Of a stretch of DNA of 46,082 nt, positions 7,232 through 15,490 are shown in pieces; position 1 is the stretch's first letter; each line of letters starts with the position of its first letter. Location: NCBI GenBank assembly GCA_027313705.1, contig DAHVDE010000064.1:1-46082 (forward strand). The letters are read 5' to 3'. Source of the stretch: Actinomycetota bacterium (GTDB taxonomy: Bacteria; Actinomycetota; Actinomycetes; Streptosporangiales; Streptosporangiaceae). Under the pieces are notes generated by a model, which worked only from the letters and a program-made list of their open reading frames with translations, did not search any database and had not been told where the DNA came from. The position numbers were made by a program, and so were the translations under genes.

Positions 7232-8974
7232 ATGCCAATGATTGTTAGCGATAACAACCCAGGAACCGCAGGGAACTCCCGCGACAGGCATGTCATTGGC
7301 GTGGACTTCGGGACGCTATCCGGGCGGGCGCTTGTCGTGCGGGTGAGTGACGGCGCGGAACTCGGCACCGCGGTGCACGACTACCGGCATGGGGTCATGG
7401 ACGAATGCCTGGCCGCGACCGGGGAGCCGCTGCCGCCCGACTGGGCGCTTCAGGATCCGCAGGACTACCTCGAGGTGCTGCGCGTGGCCGTGCCGGCCGC
7501 GGTCACCGCGGCGGGCATCGACCCGGCCAGCGTCATCGGGATCGGCACCGATTTCACTGCCTGCACCGTACTGCCCGTGCTGGCCGACGGCACTCCGCTA
7601 TGCCAGCTTCCCGGCTTTGCCGGCCGGCCGCACGCCTATCCGAAGCTATGGAAGCACCATGCGGCGCAGCCGCAAGCGGACCGGATCAATGAACTGGCAC
7701 AGGAAACTGGCCAGGACTGGCTGGGGCGTTATGGCGGAAAAATATCTTCAGAATGGGAGTTCGCCAAGGGACTTCAGCTACTCGAAGAAGACCCGGTGCT
7801 TTACCGGCGCGCGCAGCGCTGGATCGAGGCTGCGGACTGGATCGTCTGGCAACTCGCTGGCACCGAGACGAGGAATGCCTGCACGGCCGGCTACAAGGGC
7901 ATCTTCCAGGACGGCAAGTACCCGTCTTCGGAATTCCTCGCCCTGCTCGACCCGAGGTTCGCGCACTTCGCGACGGACAAACTGGCCCGCTCGATCATGC
8001 CGCTCGGCGCGCGGGCAGGCTCGCTGACCGCCGGGGCCGCCGGGCTGACGGGGCTGCCAGCCGGCATCGCCGTCGCCGTCGGCAATGTCGATGCCCACGT
8101 CACGCCGCCTGCGGCGGGCGTGACCGAGCCGGGCCAGATGGTCGCGATCATGGGAACGTCGACCTGCCATGTGATGAACGGTGACCACCTGGCGCAGGTG
8201 CCAGGCATGTGCGGCGTGGTGGACGGCGGGATCGTGCCCGGCTGGTGGGGTTACGAGGCCGGCCAGAGCGGGGTAGGTGACATCTTCGCCTGGTTCGCGG
8301 AACACGGGGTGCCCGGCAGATACGCGCAGGAGGCCGCGCGGCGCGGCGTCACGCTGCTTGACCTGCTATCAGAGCAGGCGGCTCGCCTTCAAGCCGGAGC
8401 GCACGGGCTGGTCGCGCTCGACTGGCAGAGCGGCAACAGGAGCGTGCTTGTCGATCACCATCTGTCAGGCGTCATCGCCGGGCTGACGCTGGCCACCACG
8501 GCGCCTGAGATCTACCGGGCGCTGATCGAATCCACCGCCTTCGGCACCAGGAAAATCATGAGCACGTTCACCGAGGCAGGCGTGCCGGTCAGCGAACTGG
8601 TGATCGCCGGAGGACTGACCCGTGACCCGACAGTGATGCAGATCTATGCCGACGTGACCAGGCGGCCGCTCAGCCTGATCGACTCCGCGCAAGGACCGGC
8701 GCTCGGCTCGGCCATGCACGCGGCGGTCGCGGCCGGCCTCTATCCAGACATCGGCGCGGCGGCGACCGCGATGGGGCGACGGCGGTCCGCCGTCTACCGG
8801 CCAAGGGCAGCCGACGCCGACGTCTACGACGAGTTGTACGCCGAGTATGAGCTGCTGCACGACTACTTCGGGCGCGGCGCAAACGAGGTACTGCACCGGC
8901 TGCGCGGAATCAGGGACCGCGCGCTCCGGCCTCAGCACCATGCGGCGGTTCCCGGTGCCTGGGCAAGACGGTGA
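7232..8974 (+). CDS. araB: Ribulokinase-like FGGY carbohydrate kinase (AraB)
   Basis: A 580-residue FGGY kinase. Domain I opens VIGVDFGTLSGRALVV and has GIGTDFTACTVLPV, the ribulokinase version of the sugar-site segment. Domain II has VIAGGLTRDPTVMQIYAD, the family's nucleotide-site signature, and GPALGSAMHAA. Expected reaction: L-ribulose + ATP to L-ribulose 5-phosphate. The araD and araA homologues follow at once. It begins 16 bases after the LacI stop. ATG 7232 and ATG 7238 are both possible starts; in either case the LacI-type operator at 7242-7257 lies inside the first codons. The stop overlaps the GTG of the next gene. Confidence 0.92.
   Translation: MPMIVSDNNPGTAGNSRDRHVIGVDFGTLSGRALVVRVSDGAELGTAVHDYRHGVMDECLAATGEPLPPDWALQDPQDYLEVLRVAVPAAVTAAGIDPASVIGIGTDFTACTVLPVLADGTPLCQLPGFAGRPHAYPKLWKHHAAQPQADRINELAQETGQDWLGRYGGKISSEWEFAKGLQLLEEDPVLYRRAQRWIEAADWIVWQLAGTETRNACTAGYKGIFQDGKYPSSEFLALLDPRFAHFATDKLARSIMPLGARAGSLTAGAAGLTGLPAGIAVAVGNVDAHVTPPAAGVTEPGQMVAIMGTSTCHVMNGDHLAQVPGMCGVVDGGIVPGWWGYEAGQSGVGDIFAWFAEHGVPGRYAQEAARRGVTLLDLLSEQAARLQAGAHGLVALDWQSGNRSVLVDHHLSGVIAGLTLATTAPEIYRALIESTAFGTRKIMSTFTEAGVPVSELVIAGGLTRDPTVMQIYADVTRRPLSLIDSAQGPALGSAMHAAVAAGLYPDIGAAATAMGRRRSAVYRPRAADADVYDELYAEYELLHDYFGRGANEVLHRLRGIRDRALRPQHHAAVPGAWARR
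7242..7257. promoter_or_regulatory. LacI-family operator inside the first codons of araB
   Basis: TTGTTAGCGATAACAA differs at one base from the perfect core at 1157-1172. It begins 10 bases into the kinase reading frame. A repressor bound here would block a promoter located in the end of the LacI gene, or act as a roadblock to polymerase arriving from the regulator gene. Confidence 0.75.
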
Positions 8975-9666
8975 CGGTGCCGAACATGCGCCGAGCGCCC
9001 GCCGAGGCGGATCCCGTCACTCTGGCCAGGCAGAAGGTGAGTGACCTGCACCGTCTCCTGGTGGACAACGACCTCGTCGCCTGGACCTCAGGGAACATTT
9101 CCGCACGGGTGGCCGGCCGGCCGGACCTCATGGTGATCAAGCCGAGCGGAGTCGCCTACCAGGACCTGACCCCTGAGGCGATGGTGGTCTGCGATCTCGA
9201 CGGTGCCGTGGTGGCAGGCGAATACCTGCCGTCCAGCGACACGGCCACGCACGCCTATGTCTACCGGCACATGCCGCAGGTCGGCGGAGTCGTGCATACG
9301 CATTCCACGTACGCCACGGCCTGGGCGGCGCGCGGCGATGCGATCCCGTGCGTGATCACGGCGATGGCCGACGAGTTCGGCGGCGAGATACCGGTCGGGC
9401 CGTTCGCCCTGATCGGCGGTGACGAGATCGGGCGCGGGATCGTGGCCACGCTCGACGGGCACCGTTCCCCGGCCGTGCTCATGCGCAGCCACGGCGTATT
9501 CACCATCGGACCGACCCCGGACGCGGCCGTCAAGGCCGCGGTCATGTGCGAGGACGTCGCCCGCACCGTGCACCTGGCCTACGAACTCGGCGAGCCGCCT
9601 GCCCTGCTGCCAGCGCAGGTGGACGCACTGCACCGACGTTACACGCAGGAATACGGCCAGCGATGA
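8971..9666 (+). CDS. araD: L-ribulose-5-phosphate 4-epimerase (class II aldolase/adducin fold)
   Basis: A 231-residue member of the class II aldolase/epimerase family. It converts L-ribulose 5-phosphate to D-xylulose 5-phosphate, the exit to the pentose phosphate pathway. TSGNISAR (39-46) and KPSG (57-60) form the phosphate site. Zinc-site residues are visible at H109 and H111 (VVHTHSTYA) and H174 (MRSHGVFT); D90 in PSSDTATH matches the Asp seen in AraD. The GTG start overlaps the kinase stop (GTGA), so the two are coupled. Other family members such as fuculose-phosphate aldolase look alike; the araB and araA neighbours favour AraD. Confidence 0.9.
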   Translation: MTVPNMRRAPAEADPVTLARQKVSDLHRLLVDNDLVAWTSGNISARVAGRPDLMVIKPSGVAYQDLTPEAMVVCDLDGAVVAGEYLPSSDTATHAYVYRHMPQVGGVVHTHSTYATAWAARGDAIPCVITAMADEFGGEIPVGPFALIGGDEIGRGIVATLDGHRSPAVLMRSHGVFTIGPTPDAAVKAAVMCEDVARTVHLAYELGEPPALLPAQVDALHRRYTQEYGQR

Positions 9667-9711
9667 TCGTCTGCGCCGCCGCCAGTAGCCCGTTTTGGAG
9701 GGAAAAGTACT

Positions 9712-11106
9712 ATGACCAGCAAGCCGCGCATCGGAATCCTGGGCATAATGCAGGACCTGTATGACGACATGATTCCGGGCATCGCGCAGCGGCAGGAGGG
9801 CTATGCGGCCGAACTAGCGGCGCACCTGGCCGATGTCGGTGAGTTCATCCCGAGCAAGCCGGTCAAGTACCGCGCCGACGCCGAGCGCGAGATGCGCGAG
9901 TTCGAGGCCGGCGGCCTGGACGGGGTCATGGTCGTGATGCTGACCTACGGGCCGGCCATGCGCGTGGCGAGGCTGCTTGCTGAGTCCAGGCTCCCGATCC
10001 TGCTCGCGAACATCCAGCCGGAACCCAACGTCACTCCGGCATGGGACATGGCCGACATGACCTACAACCAGGGCGTGCACGGAGCGCAAGATACCGCGAA
10101 CGCCATGGTCAGGGCCGGGCGGCGGTTCGCGGTGATCACCGATGACTGGCGGAGCGAGTCCTTCGCCGCTGGCGTGTCGCGGTGGGCAAGAGCAGCGGCC
10201 GCGCTGACCGCGTGGCGGTCGCTGCGGGTGGCAATCTTCGGTTACGCCATGAACGACATGGGCGACATCAGAGTCGACGAGTCGGCCCTGATCCGATCGC
10301 TTGGCCCCGAGATCCTGGCAGTTGCCCAGGGCGACCTCTACCGGGGCATGCAGGTGGTCACCGACCAGCAGATCACCGAGGTGATGGCCTTCGAGGATGA
10401 ACGGTTCGAGATCGACCCTCGGCTGTCAGGCGAGGAGCGGACGGACCATGCCAGGATGCAGATCGCGATCGAGCGGTTGCTCGAGGACGGCGGGTACGGC
10501 GCCTACACCGCCCACTTCGACGCGATCGGCGAGGACGGCAGGTTCAGCCGTCTTCCGCTCGCCGCGGCATCATCATTGATGGCAAAGGGATACGGCTATG
10601 CAGCCGAAGGCGATGTGCTCACCGCGTGCATGGTCGCGGCCGGCCACACGCTGATCGGCGACGCGCACTTTACCGAGATGTACGCGATGGACTTCGCCAG
10701 CGACTCCATCCTCATGAGTCACATGGGTGAGGGCAACTGGAAGATCGCCAGGTCCGACCGGCGAGTGAAGCTGGTCAAGCGGCCGCTCGGCATCGGACGG
10801 CTCTCAGATCCGCCGACCTTCCTCTTCCAGTACCAGCCAGGACCCGCCACGCTGGCCACGCTGGTGTCGCTGGAAGGCACCCGTTTCCGCATGGTCGTCG
10901 CCGAAGGCGAGAACCTGGACAGCCAGGAGTTGCCGGCGCTGGAAATGCCCTACGGCCAGTTCAGGCCGGCCTCCGGGGTGCGTGACTGCCTGACCGGCTG
11001 GATGAAAGCGGGGGGCCCGCATCACGAGGTAATGAACCTGGGGCACCACGCAGCAGACTGGCAGGCCTTTTGCGAACTGGCTGGCATAGAGTTCGCCCAG
11101 GTCTAG
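9712..11106 (+). CDS. araA: L-arabinose isomerase-like protein
   Basis: A 464-residue member of the L-fucose/L-arabinose isomerase superfamily, expected to convert L-arabinose to L-ribulose. All four metal ligands of known AraA can be aligned by motif: E299 in AAEGDVLTA, E322 in FTEMYAMDF, H337 in LMSHMGEGN and a His pair at 437-438 in GGPHHEVMN. Overall the sequence is diverged from E. coli AraA and somewhat shorter, so it may belong to a separate actinobacterial subfamily with a related pentose as substrate. GGAGGG stands 9 bases before the ATG. It follows araD by 45 bases and ends the operon. Confidence 0.85.
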   Translation: MTSKPRIGILGIMQDLYDDMIPGIAQRQEGYAAELAAHLADVGEFIPSKPVKYRADAEREMREFEAGGLDGVMVVMLTYGPAMRVARLLAESRLPILLANIQPEPNVTPAWDMADMTYNQGVHGAQDTANAMVRAGRRFAVITDDWRSESFAAGVSRWARAAAALTAWRSLRVAIFGYAMNDMGDIRVDESALIRSLGPEILAVAQGDLYRGMQVVTDQQITEVMAFEDERFEIDPRLSGEERTDHARMQIAIERLLEDGGYGAYTAHFDAIGEDGRFSRLPLAAASSLMAKGYGYAAEGDVLTACMVAAGHTLIGDAHFTEMYAMDFASDSILMSHMGEGNWKIARSDRRVKLVKRPLGIGRLSDPPTFLFQYQPGPATLATLVSLEGTRFRMVVAEGENLDSQELPALEMPYGQFRPASGVRDCLTGWMKAGGPHHEVMNLGHHAADWQAFCELAGIEFAQV

Positions 11107-11117
11107 CCCGCCCCCGT

Positions 11118-11134
11118 GCCGCGCTCCGCGCGGC
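11118..11134 (+). terminator. Hairpin after araA
   Basis: GCCGCGC-TCC-GCGCGGC is a perfect 7-bp stem with a 3-base loop, 11 bases after the araA stop. It is the likely end of the catabolic operon. There is no T-tract. Confidence 0.55.
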
Positions 11135-11157
11135 CGCCCCCGTGCGGGAGTGTAGGC

Positions 11158-11176
11158 CCCACGATGTCACAACGTG
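11158..11176. repeat. Dispersed intergenic repeat, copy 1
   Basis: CCCACGATGTCACAACGTG matches both arms of a large inverted repeat at 26956-27007 (the arms begin CCCACGATCATGCAACGTG and CCCACGATGTGACAACGCG). This copy lies between two converging genes and is embedded in a bulged hairpin (GGCC..CACG paired with CGTGGCC, 11155-11182). A G-rich tract follows 31 bases later, as it does after the other locus. Confidence 0.6.
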
Positions 11177-11206
11177 CGTGGCCGGCGCCCCAGGTTGTGG
11201 CGGCGT

Positions 11207-11243
11207 GGGGGTTAGCGGGGTGGGGGCGGGGGCGGGGGCGGGG
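11207..11243 (+). other. G-rich tract with G-quadruplex potential between converging genes
   Basis: Six runs of four or five G (11207-11211, 11217-11220, 11222-11226, 11228-11232, 11234-11238, 11240-11243) separated by one to five bases satisfy the usual intramolecular G-quadruplex pattern on the plus strand. The tract lies between the araA and protein-kinase stop codons. Confidence 0.7.
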
Positions 11244-11288
11244 TGATGGTTTATGTCCGGCGAAGCCGGCCAGGAAGAAGCCCGGTGG

Positions 11289-13013
11289 TTAGCCGGCCGG
11301 CTGGAAACTTTTGAGCACTCCGTTCCACACGGTGCCGTACACCGAGGACCAGTCGGACGCTGGCCCTCTCAATTCGATCGCATAACCCTGCGCAGCCGGC
11401 TTTGTGACGAACCCCCAGTCGTTGTAATGCATGAGCACGCCGTCCTGGATCTCGGTGAACTCCCAGACGGCGGCGTCATAGCCGCGGTAGTAGACATTCT
11501 CGAGCCGGATCTGGTGGTAGGTCGGGTCGGCCGCCTTCTGCTGAGCAGCCAGTTGCTGCCACGCGCCGAGCGCGCTCGGGCCGGTGATCCTGCTCCAGGA
11601 GACGAGGAGGACGTAACCTGCGGGCGGCCCGGCGAAGTAGACGACGGGATAGTTCCCTGACCGGTCGGCTCTGCTTATTGCCCATCCTGGCGGCAGTTTC
11701 ACCGAGAAGCCGCTCTGGTCGGTGTATGACGACCAGAGCGGCGAAGCCGGGTGGGTCGCGGGTGGCGTGCTCGTGCTCACGCTCGGGCCTGGCGAGTTGC
11801 TCGCGCCGGTGGCTGGCCGGTTCGGCACCTTGTTCTTCCCGGCCGCCGAGGAGAAGTGGCCAGGGGCGATAAGCAGCGCGTAGGCGATGGCGCAGCCGGC
11901 GACGACGACAGCCGCCGCGACGAGGGAGGCCGGCCATCGGCGGGTTGGAGGCCTGCCAGGATGCTGGTAGCCGACGGCGGGAGGCGGGCCGTACTGGCCG
12001 GGCACCTGGGCGGCAGGCGGATATAGGCCTGGGATGTACGGCTGGCCGCCCGGCGTATACGGGCCGGGCGGCGTATACGGGCCGGGCGGCATGACGTGCT
12101 GCTCTTGCGCTCCAAGCGCCTGAGGGGTGACTACCTCCGTGGCGGAACGAAGCGGCCCGATGTCGGCATCGTAAGGCGAGAGCCCGGCGGCATCGCGCAG
12201 TGCCCGCGCGAACTCCGTGCAACTCGGGTAGCGCTGATCAGGGTCCTTGGCAAGTACCCGCGCGAACACCGCGTCGAGCGCCGCAGGCAGGCCAGGGCGC
12301 ACGGCGGAAAGCATGGGCGGCGGCTGCGACAAGTGAGCGTAGACGACGGCGAGTGCCTGGTCCCTGGTGAACGGTGACCTTCCCGTCAGCATCTCGAAGG
12401 CGGTGCAGCCGAGTGCGTACTGATCGGCCCGTCCGTCGACGCGGTCGCCGTTCAGCTGCTCGGGCGCCGCGTAGTCCACCGTGCCGAGTACCTGGCCGGC
12501 GCTGGTCAGCGCCGTCGACCCGCGCGTCACCTTGCTCAGCCCGAAGTCAGAAAGGTACACGTGATCGGGGCGGCCAGGTCGCACGTCGAGCAGCATGTTG
12601 GCAGGCTTCACGTCCCTGTGCACAAGGCCGGCCGCATGCGCGGCGTCCAGGGCGGAGGCGGCCGGCGACACGATCGCGGCGACCTTGGCAGGGTCGAGCG
12701 GGCTCTCGCGGCTGATCAGCGTTTTTACGTCGCCGCCGGCGACGTACCGCATCGCGATGAAGAGCACGCCGTCTCTCTCGCCTGCCTCGAACACCGGGAT
12801 GATGTGCGGATCGTCGACAGCGGCGGCCGTCGTCGACTCCCTGACGAACCGTTGCCTGAAAGCCTCGTCCCCGGCCAGCGCGGGCGCCAGGACCTTCAGG
12901 GCGACCTGACGTTTCAGCCGTTCATCGAACGCGCGGTAGACCACGGCCATGCCGCCATGCCCGATCTGCTCTTCGAGCAGGTATCCGCCAATCTGCGGAA
13001 AGCCTTCAGCCAT
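11289..13013 (-). CDS. Membrane-anchored Ser/Thr protein kinase (Pkn family)
   Basis: A 574-residue Hanks-type kinase. The catalytic domain spans about 10-275: glycine loop GHGGMAVVY, ATP-site K40 (VALKVL), catalytic HRDVKPAN with D134, DFG at 156-158 and an APEQ motif. A Pro/Gly/Tyr-rich juxtamembrane linker (about 305-355) leads to one transmembrane helix (361-383) and an extracellular domain of about 190 residues, after a Ser/Thr/Pro-rich spacer. There are no PASTA repeats, so it is not PknB itself; the outer domain is of unknown specificity. Such kinases phosphorylate cytoplasmic targets in response to envelope signals. The nearby DUF6542 and LCP genes suggest an envelope role. Confidence 0.92.
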   Translation of the reverse strand: MAEGFPQIGGYLLEEQIGHGGMAVVYRAFDERLKRQVALKVLAPALAGDEAFRQRFVRESTTAAAVDDPHIIPVFEAGERDGVLFIAMRYVAGGDVKTLISRESPLDPAKVAAIVSPAASALDAAHAAGLVHRDVKPANMLLDVRPGRPDHVYLSDFGLSKVTRGSTALTSAGQVLGTVDYAAPEQLNGDRVDGRADQYALGCTAFEMLTGRSPFTRDQALAVVYAHLSQPPPMLSAVRPGLPAALDAVFARVLAKDPDQRYPSCTEFARALRDAAGLSPYDADIGPLRSATEVVTPQALGAQEQHVMPPGPYTPPGPYTPGGQPYIPGLYPPAAQVPGQYGPPPAVGYQHPGRPPTRRWPASLVAAAVVVAGCAIAYALLIAPGHFSSAAGKNKVPNRPATGASNSPGPSVSTSTPPATHPASPLWSSYTDQSGFSVKLPPGWAISRADRSGNYPVVYFAGPPAGYVLLVSWSRITGPSALGAWQQLAAQQKAADPTYHQIRLENVYYRGYDAAVWEFTEIQDGVLMHYNDWGFVTKPAAQGYAIELRGPASDWSSVYGTVWNGVLKSFQPAG

Positions 13014-13101
13014 GTCACCCCGCCCAGTGAATTGCGGCCTTAGCGGTGCCTGAAGTAATTATCGCACCAATACCGCGGCGAGCATGATATCTCTGGCGTG
13101 G

Positions 13102-13767
13102 TTACCAGGCTTGCCTGAACGAGTCATCTCCCGCGGGCCTGACCCGGCGTCGTCTCGGCTTGCGCAGCAAGGTGACTACGATTGCGATGAAGGTCGCGAC
13201 CGCCATTCCGGTGAACCCGGCGGCAATCCACTGGAGAGCGTCGATCATGAACATGGTGCGGGACGCAGTAGCGGACGGATCGTGGAACAAGCCAGTGATA
13301 ATCGCCGCGACGAGATAGGCAAGCGCAGGTACCGGAATGACCAGATGCGCCGAGCCCCGCCTGACCCCGAGCACGGCGGCCGTCGTGCCTGATACCAGGA
13401 AGACGGCGAGGATCAGGCCAGGTTCGTGTCCAGTGAGGATAGTCAAAAGCAAGCCGGCGCAGGCGCTGGCGACGACGATCAGGACGGCGGTACGGCCGGG
13501 AAGGCTGCCCCACGTTCTGGACAGCCGCGGTGACCGAGATGGCTGCGGCGACCGATACGGCTGCGTTGATGGATACGGCTGCGACGACCGATATGGCTGC
13601 GTTGATCGATACGACTGCGGTGACCGAGATGACTGCGGTGACCGAGATGACTGAGGTGACTGAGACGACTGCGGTGACTGAGATGACTGCGGCGGCCTGG
13701 TTGTCCGGCGGTGACCGCCGGCCCGGTGTTCGGGCAGGTCATCATCCCACCGTTGCGAGTCTCGCAT
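13102..13767 (-). CDS. DUF6542-like membrane protein with an N-terminal hexapeptide repeat
   Basis: A 221-residue protein. ATG at 13765-13767 was chosen because AGGAG lies 7 bases before it; a longer frame to 13815 has no such site. After a charged start (MRDSQRWDDD) comes a low-complexity region of six-residue units such as RSPQSS and RSTQPY, encoded by an 18-bp tandem repeat. Four hydrophobic segments follow, in the pattern of the actinobacterial DUF6542 membrane family, ending in a basic tail (RKPRRRRVR). Function is unknown. It lies 88 bases upstream of the protein kinase on the same strand, so the Ser/Thr-rich tail could be a kinase substrate; that is speculation. Confidence 0.75.
   Translation of the reverse strand: MRDSQRWDDDLPEHRAGGHRRTTRPPQSSQSPQSSQSPQSSRSPQSSRSPQSYRSTQPYRSSQPYPSTQPYRSPQPSRSPRLSRTWGSLPGRTAVLIVVASACAGLLLTILTGHEPGLILAVFLVSGTTAAVLGVRRGSAHLVIPVPALAYLVAAIITGLFHDPSATASRTMFMIDALQWIAAGFTGMAVATFIAIVVTLLRKPRRRRVRPAGDDSFRQAW
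13532..13693. repeat. 18-bp tandem repeat, about nine copies
   Basis: Units such as GACCGAGATGACTGCGGT recur every 18 bases with point differences (for example GACCGATACGGCTGCGTT). The repeat keeps the reading frame of the minus-strand DUF6542-like gene and encodes Ser/Pro/Gln/Arg hexapeptides. The unit length, a multiple of three, means copy-number change would not disrupt the gene. Confidence 0.85.
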
Positions 13768-13902
13768 GCCTACTCCTGGTACGGCCGAGTTCAAAGAGCC
13801 GCCCAAATCAGGCACCGCAGGGAACTGGCCCGGTGAGCGTAGCCGTTATGCTACTAGGCCGATCTGGCCTGGTGCGACAAGGCGATAACAGGTGGTGACC
13901 GG

Positions 13903-15408
13903 ATGTGGTCGTTCAGCGTGCTCGGCAAGGCCGCGTACCCGGTTGCCTGCGTGCTCGCCGCTCTGATCCTCACCGCCAGCGGCGTGAGCTACGTCGTCGT
14001 ACGTGACGTCGCCAGCATCGGCGGATCACACGCGATCCGCAGCGGTCCGTCGACCGGTCCGCAGAACATCCTGCTCATGGGCCTTGAGAGTCGCCGGGAC
14101 TGGAACGGCAATATCCTGCCGAACAGCATCTTGAAGGAACTGCACGCGGGAAGCCGCCGCGGCGTGGCCAACGGCGTCGGCGGCAACGCCACGAACACGC
14201 TCATCCTGATTCACATCTTCGCCGGAGGCAAGCGCGCGGTCGGGTTCTCGATTCCGCGCGATGACTGGGTGACCTTTGCCGACACCGTCGGCCCGCAGCA
14301 GGTCGGCAAGATCGACCAGGCCTACGGGGTCAGCATGTACTACGAGGAAGGTAATCTCCGGGCCAAGTACCCGAACATGAGCCAGGACAGGCTCGCCTTC
14401 CTCGGCAACGAGGCTGGCCGCGCGGCGGCCGTCGCGACGGTGGAGAAGCTCACCGGCGTCCACATCGATCACTTCGCCGAGGTCAACCTTGACGGTTTCT
14501 ATGAACTCGCGAAGATCTTCGGCGGCGTCGAGGTCTGCCTGAAGCACGCGGTGCACGACAGGAACTCCGGAGCCAACTTCCGTGCCGGTTACCAGCACCT
14601 TGACGCGGCTCAGGCCCTGGCGTTCGTGCGCCAGCGTGACGGCCTGCCCAACGGTGACCTGGACCGCACGCACCGCCAGCAGGCCTTCATCGACTCGGTT
14701 ATCCACCAGCTAAGGACGGAGGGTACCTTCGCCAGCTTGTCCAAGCTCGAGGCGCTGCTTACCGCCGCTAAGCAGTACGTGATCACCGACGCCGGCTGGA
14801 ACCTGCTCGACTTCGCCGCCCAGGCGCGCGGGCTGACCAGCGGTAACTTCGTCTTCCACACCCTGCCGATCAAGGGTTACCAGGTAATCGACGGCCAGGA
14901 CGCAAACGTGGTCGATCCCGCCTACATCAAGGCGATTGTGCACTCGGCGTTCTCTGCGTCACCGCCGGCCAAGCAGGGCAGCAGGCACGGCCACGGCCAC
15001 AAGCACGGGCATGGCCACGCGGGCAAGCCGGCCAAAAAGGCCAAGCCGGTCACCGTGGACGTGTTCAACGGGGGATACACCACCGGGCTGGCCGGGCGGG
15101 TGGCCGTGGCCCTGCACAAGGCCGGTTACCTGGCCGGCCAGGTTGGCGATACCGCGTACCGAACCAGCACGGCCGTGCTCTACGGCAAGGGATCCGCGGC
15201 GGACGCCCGCCAGATCGCGGCGCTTTTCGGCACGACCGCCGTGGCCAGTGGCCTGGTCCCCGCCGGTCACGTGCGGATACTGCTCGCTGCCACGGCAACA
15301 GTGCCCAAGGTGACGGCAACCGCGAAGCCGAGGCGGGTCGCGATCCCCACTAAGGGCGCGCAAGGCGGCGCGGTGTCCGCGGCTAACGGCGTGCCCTGCG
15401 TGAACTAG
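13903..15408 (+). CDS. LytR-CpsA-Psr (LCP) family cell-wall ligase with LytR_C domain
   Basis: A 501-residue protein with a short cytoplasmic start and a membrane helix (about residues 9-30), then the extracellular LCP catalytic domain: NILLMGLESRRDWNGN, a TNTLILIHI strand, GFSIPRDDWV with the conserved Arg-Asp, and LAFVRQRDG..GDLDRTHRQQ near its end. LCP enzymes transfer undecaprenyl-linked glycopolymers to peptidoglycan. A His/Gly/Lys-rich linker (HGHGHKHGHGH) joins a C-terminal LytR_C domain beginning VTVDVFNGGYTTGLAGRVA. The gene is divergent from the DUF6542 gene across 135 bases. The His-rich linker may bind metal; this is inferred from composition. Confidence 0.9.
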   Translation: MWSFSVLGKAAYPVACVLAALILTASGVSYVVVRDVASIGGSHAIRSGPSTGPQNILLMGLESRRDWNGNILPNSILKELHAGSRRGVANGVGGNATNTLILIHIFAGGKRAVGFSIPRDDWVTFADTVGPQQVGKIDQAYGVSMYYEEGNLRAKYPNMSQDRLAFLGNEAGRAAAVATVEKLTGVHIDHFAEVNLDGFYELAKIFGGVEVCLKHAVHDRNSGANFRAGYQHLDAAQALAFVRQRDGLPNGDLDRTHRQQAFIDSVIHQLRTEGTFASLSKLEALLTAAKQYVITDAGWNLLDFAAQARGLTSGNFVFHTLPIKGYQVIDGQDANVVDPAYIKAIVHSAFSASPPAKQGSRHGHGHKHGHGHAGKPAKKAKPVTVDVFNGGYTTGLAGRVAVALHKAGYLAGQVGDTAYRTSTAVLYGKGSAADARQIAALFGTTAVASGLVPAGHVRILLAATATVPKVTATAKPRRVAIPTKGAQGGAVSAANGVPCVN

Positions 15409-15490
15409 GCAGAACTGGCCGGCTGGCCGGTCAGACGAGGCGGTACGGTGAAGGCTTGCCGATGACTTCTAGGCCTTCAGGGAGTATCCG

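Noticed and set aside
13532-13693. Regularly spaced repeats as a CRISPR array
   Set aside because: The units are contiguous 18-bp tandem repeats without spacers and keep the reading frame of a membrane protein gene.
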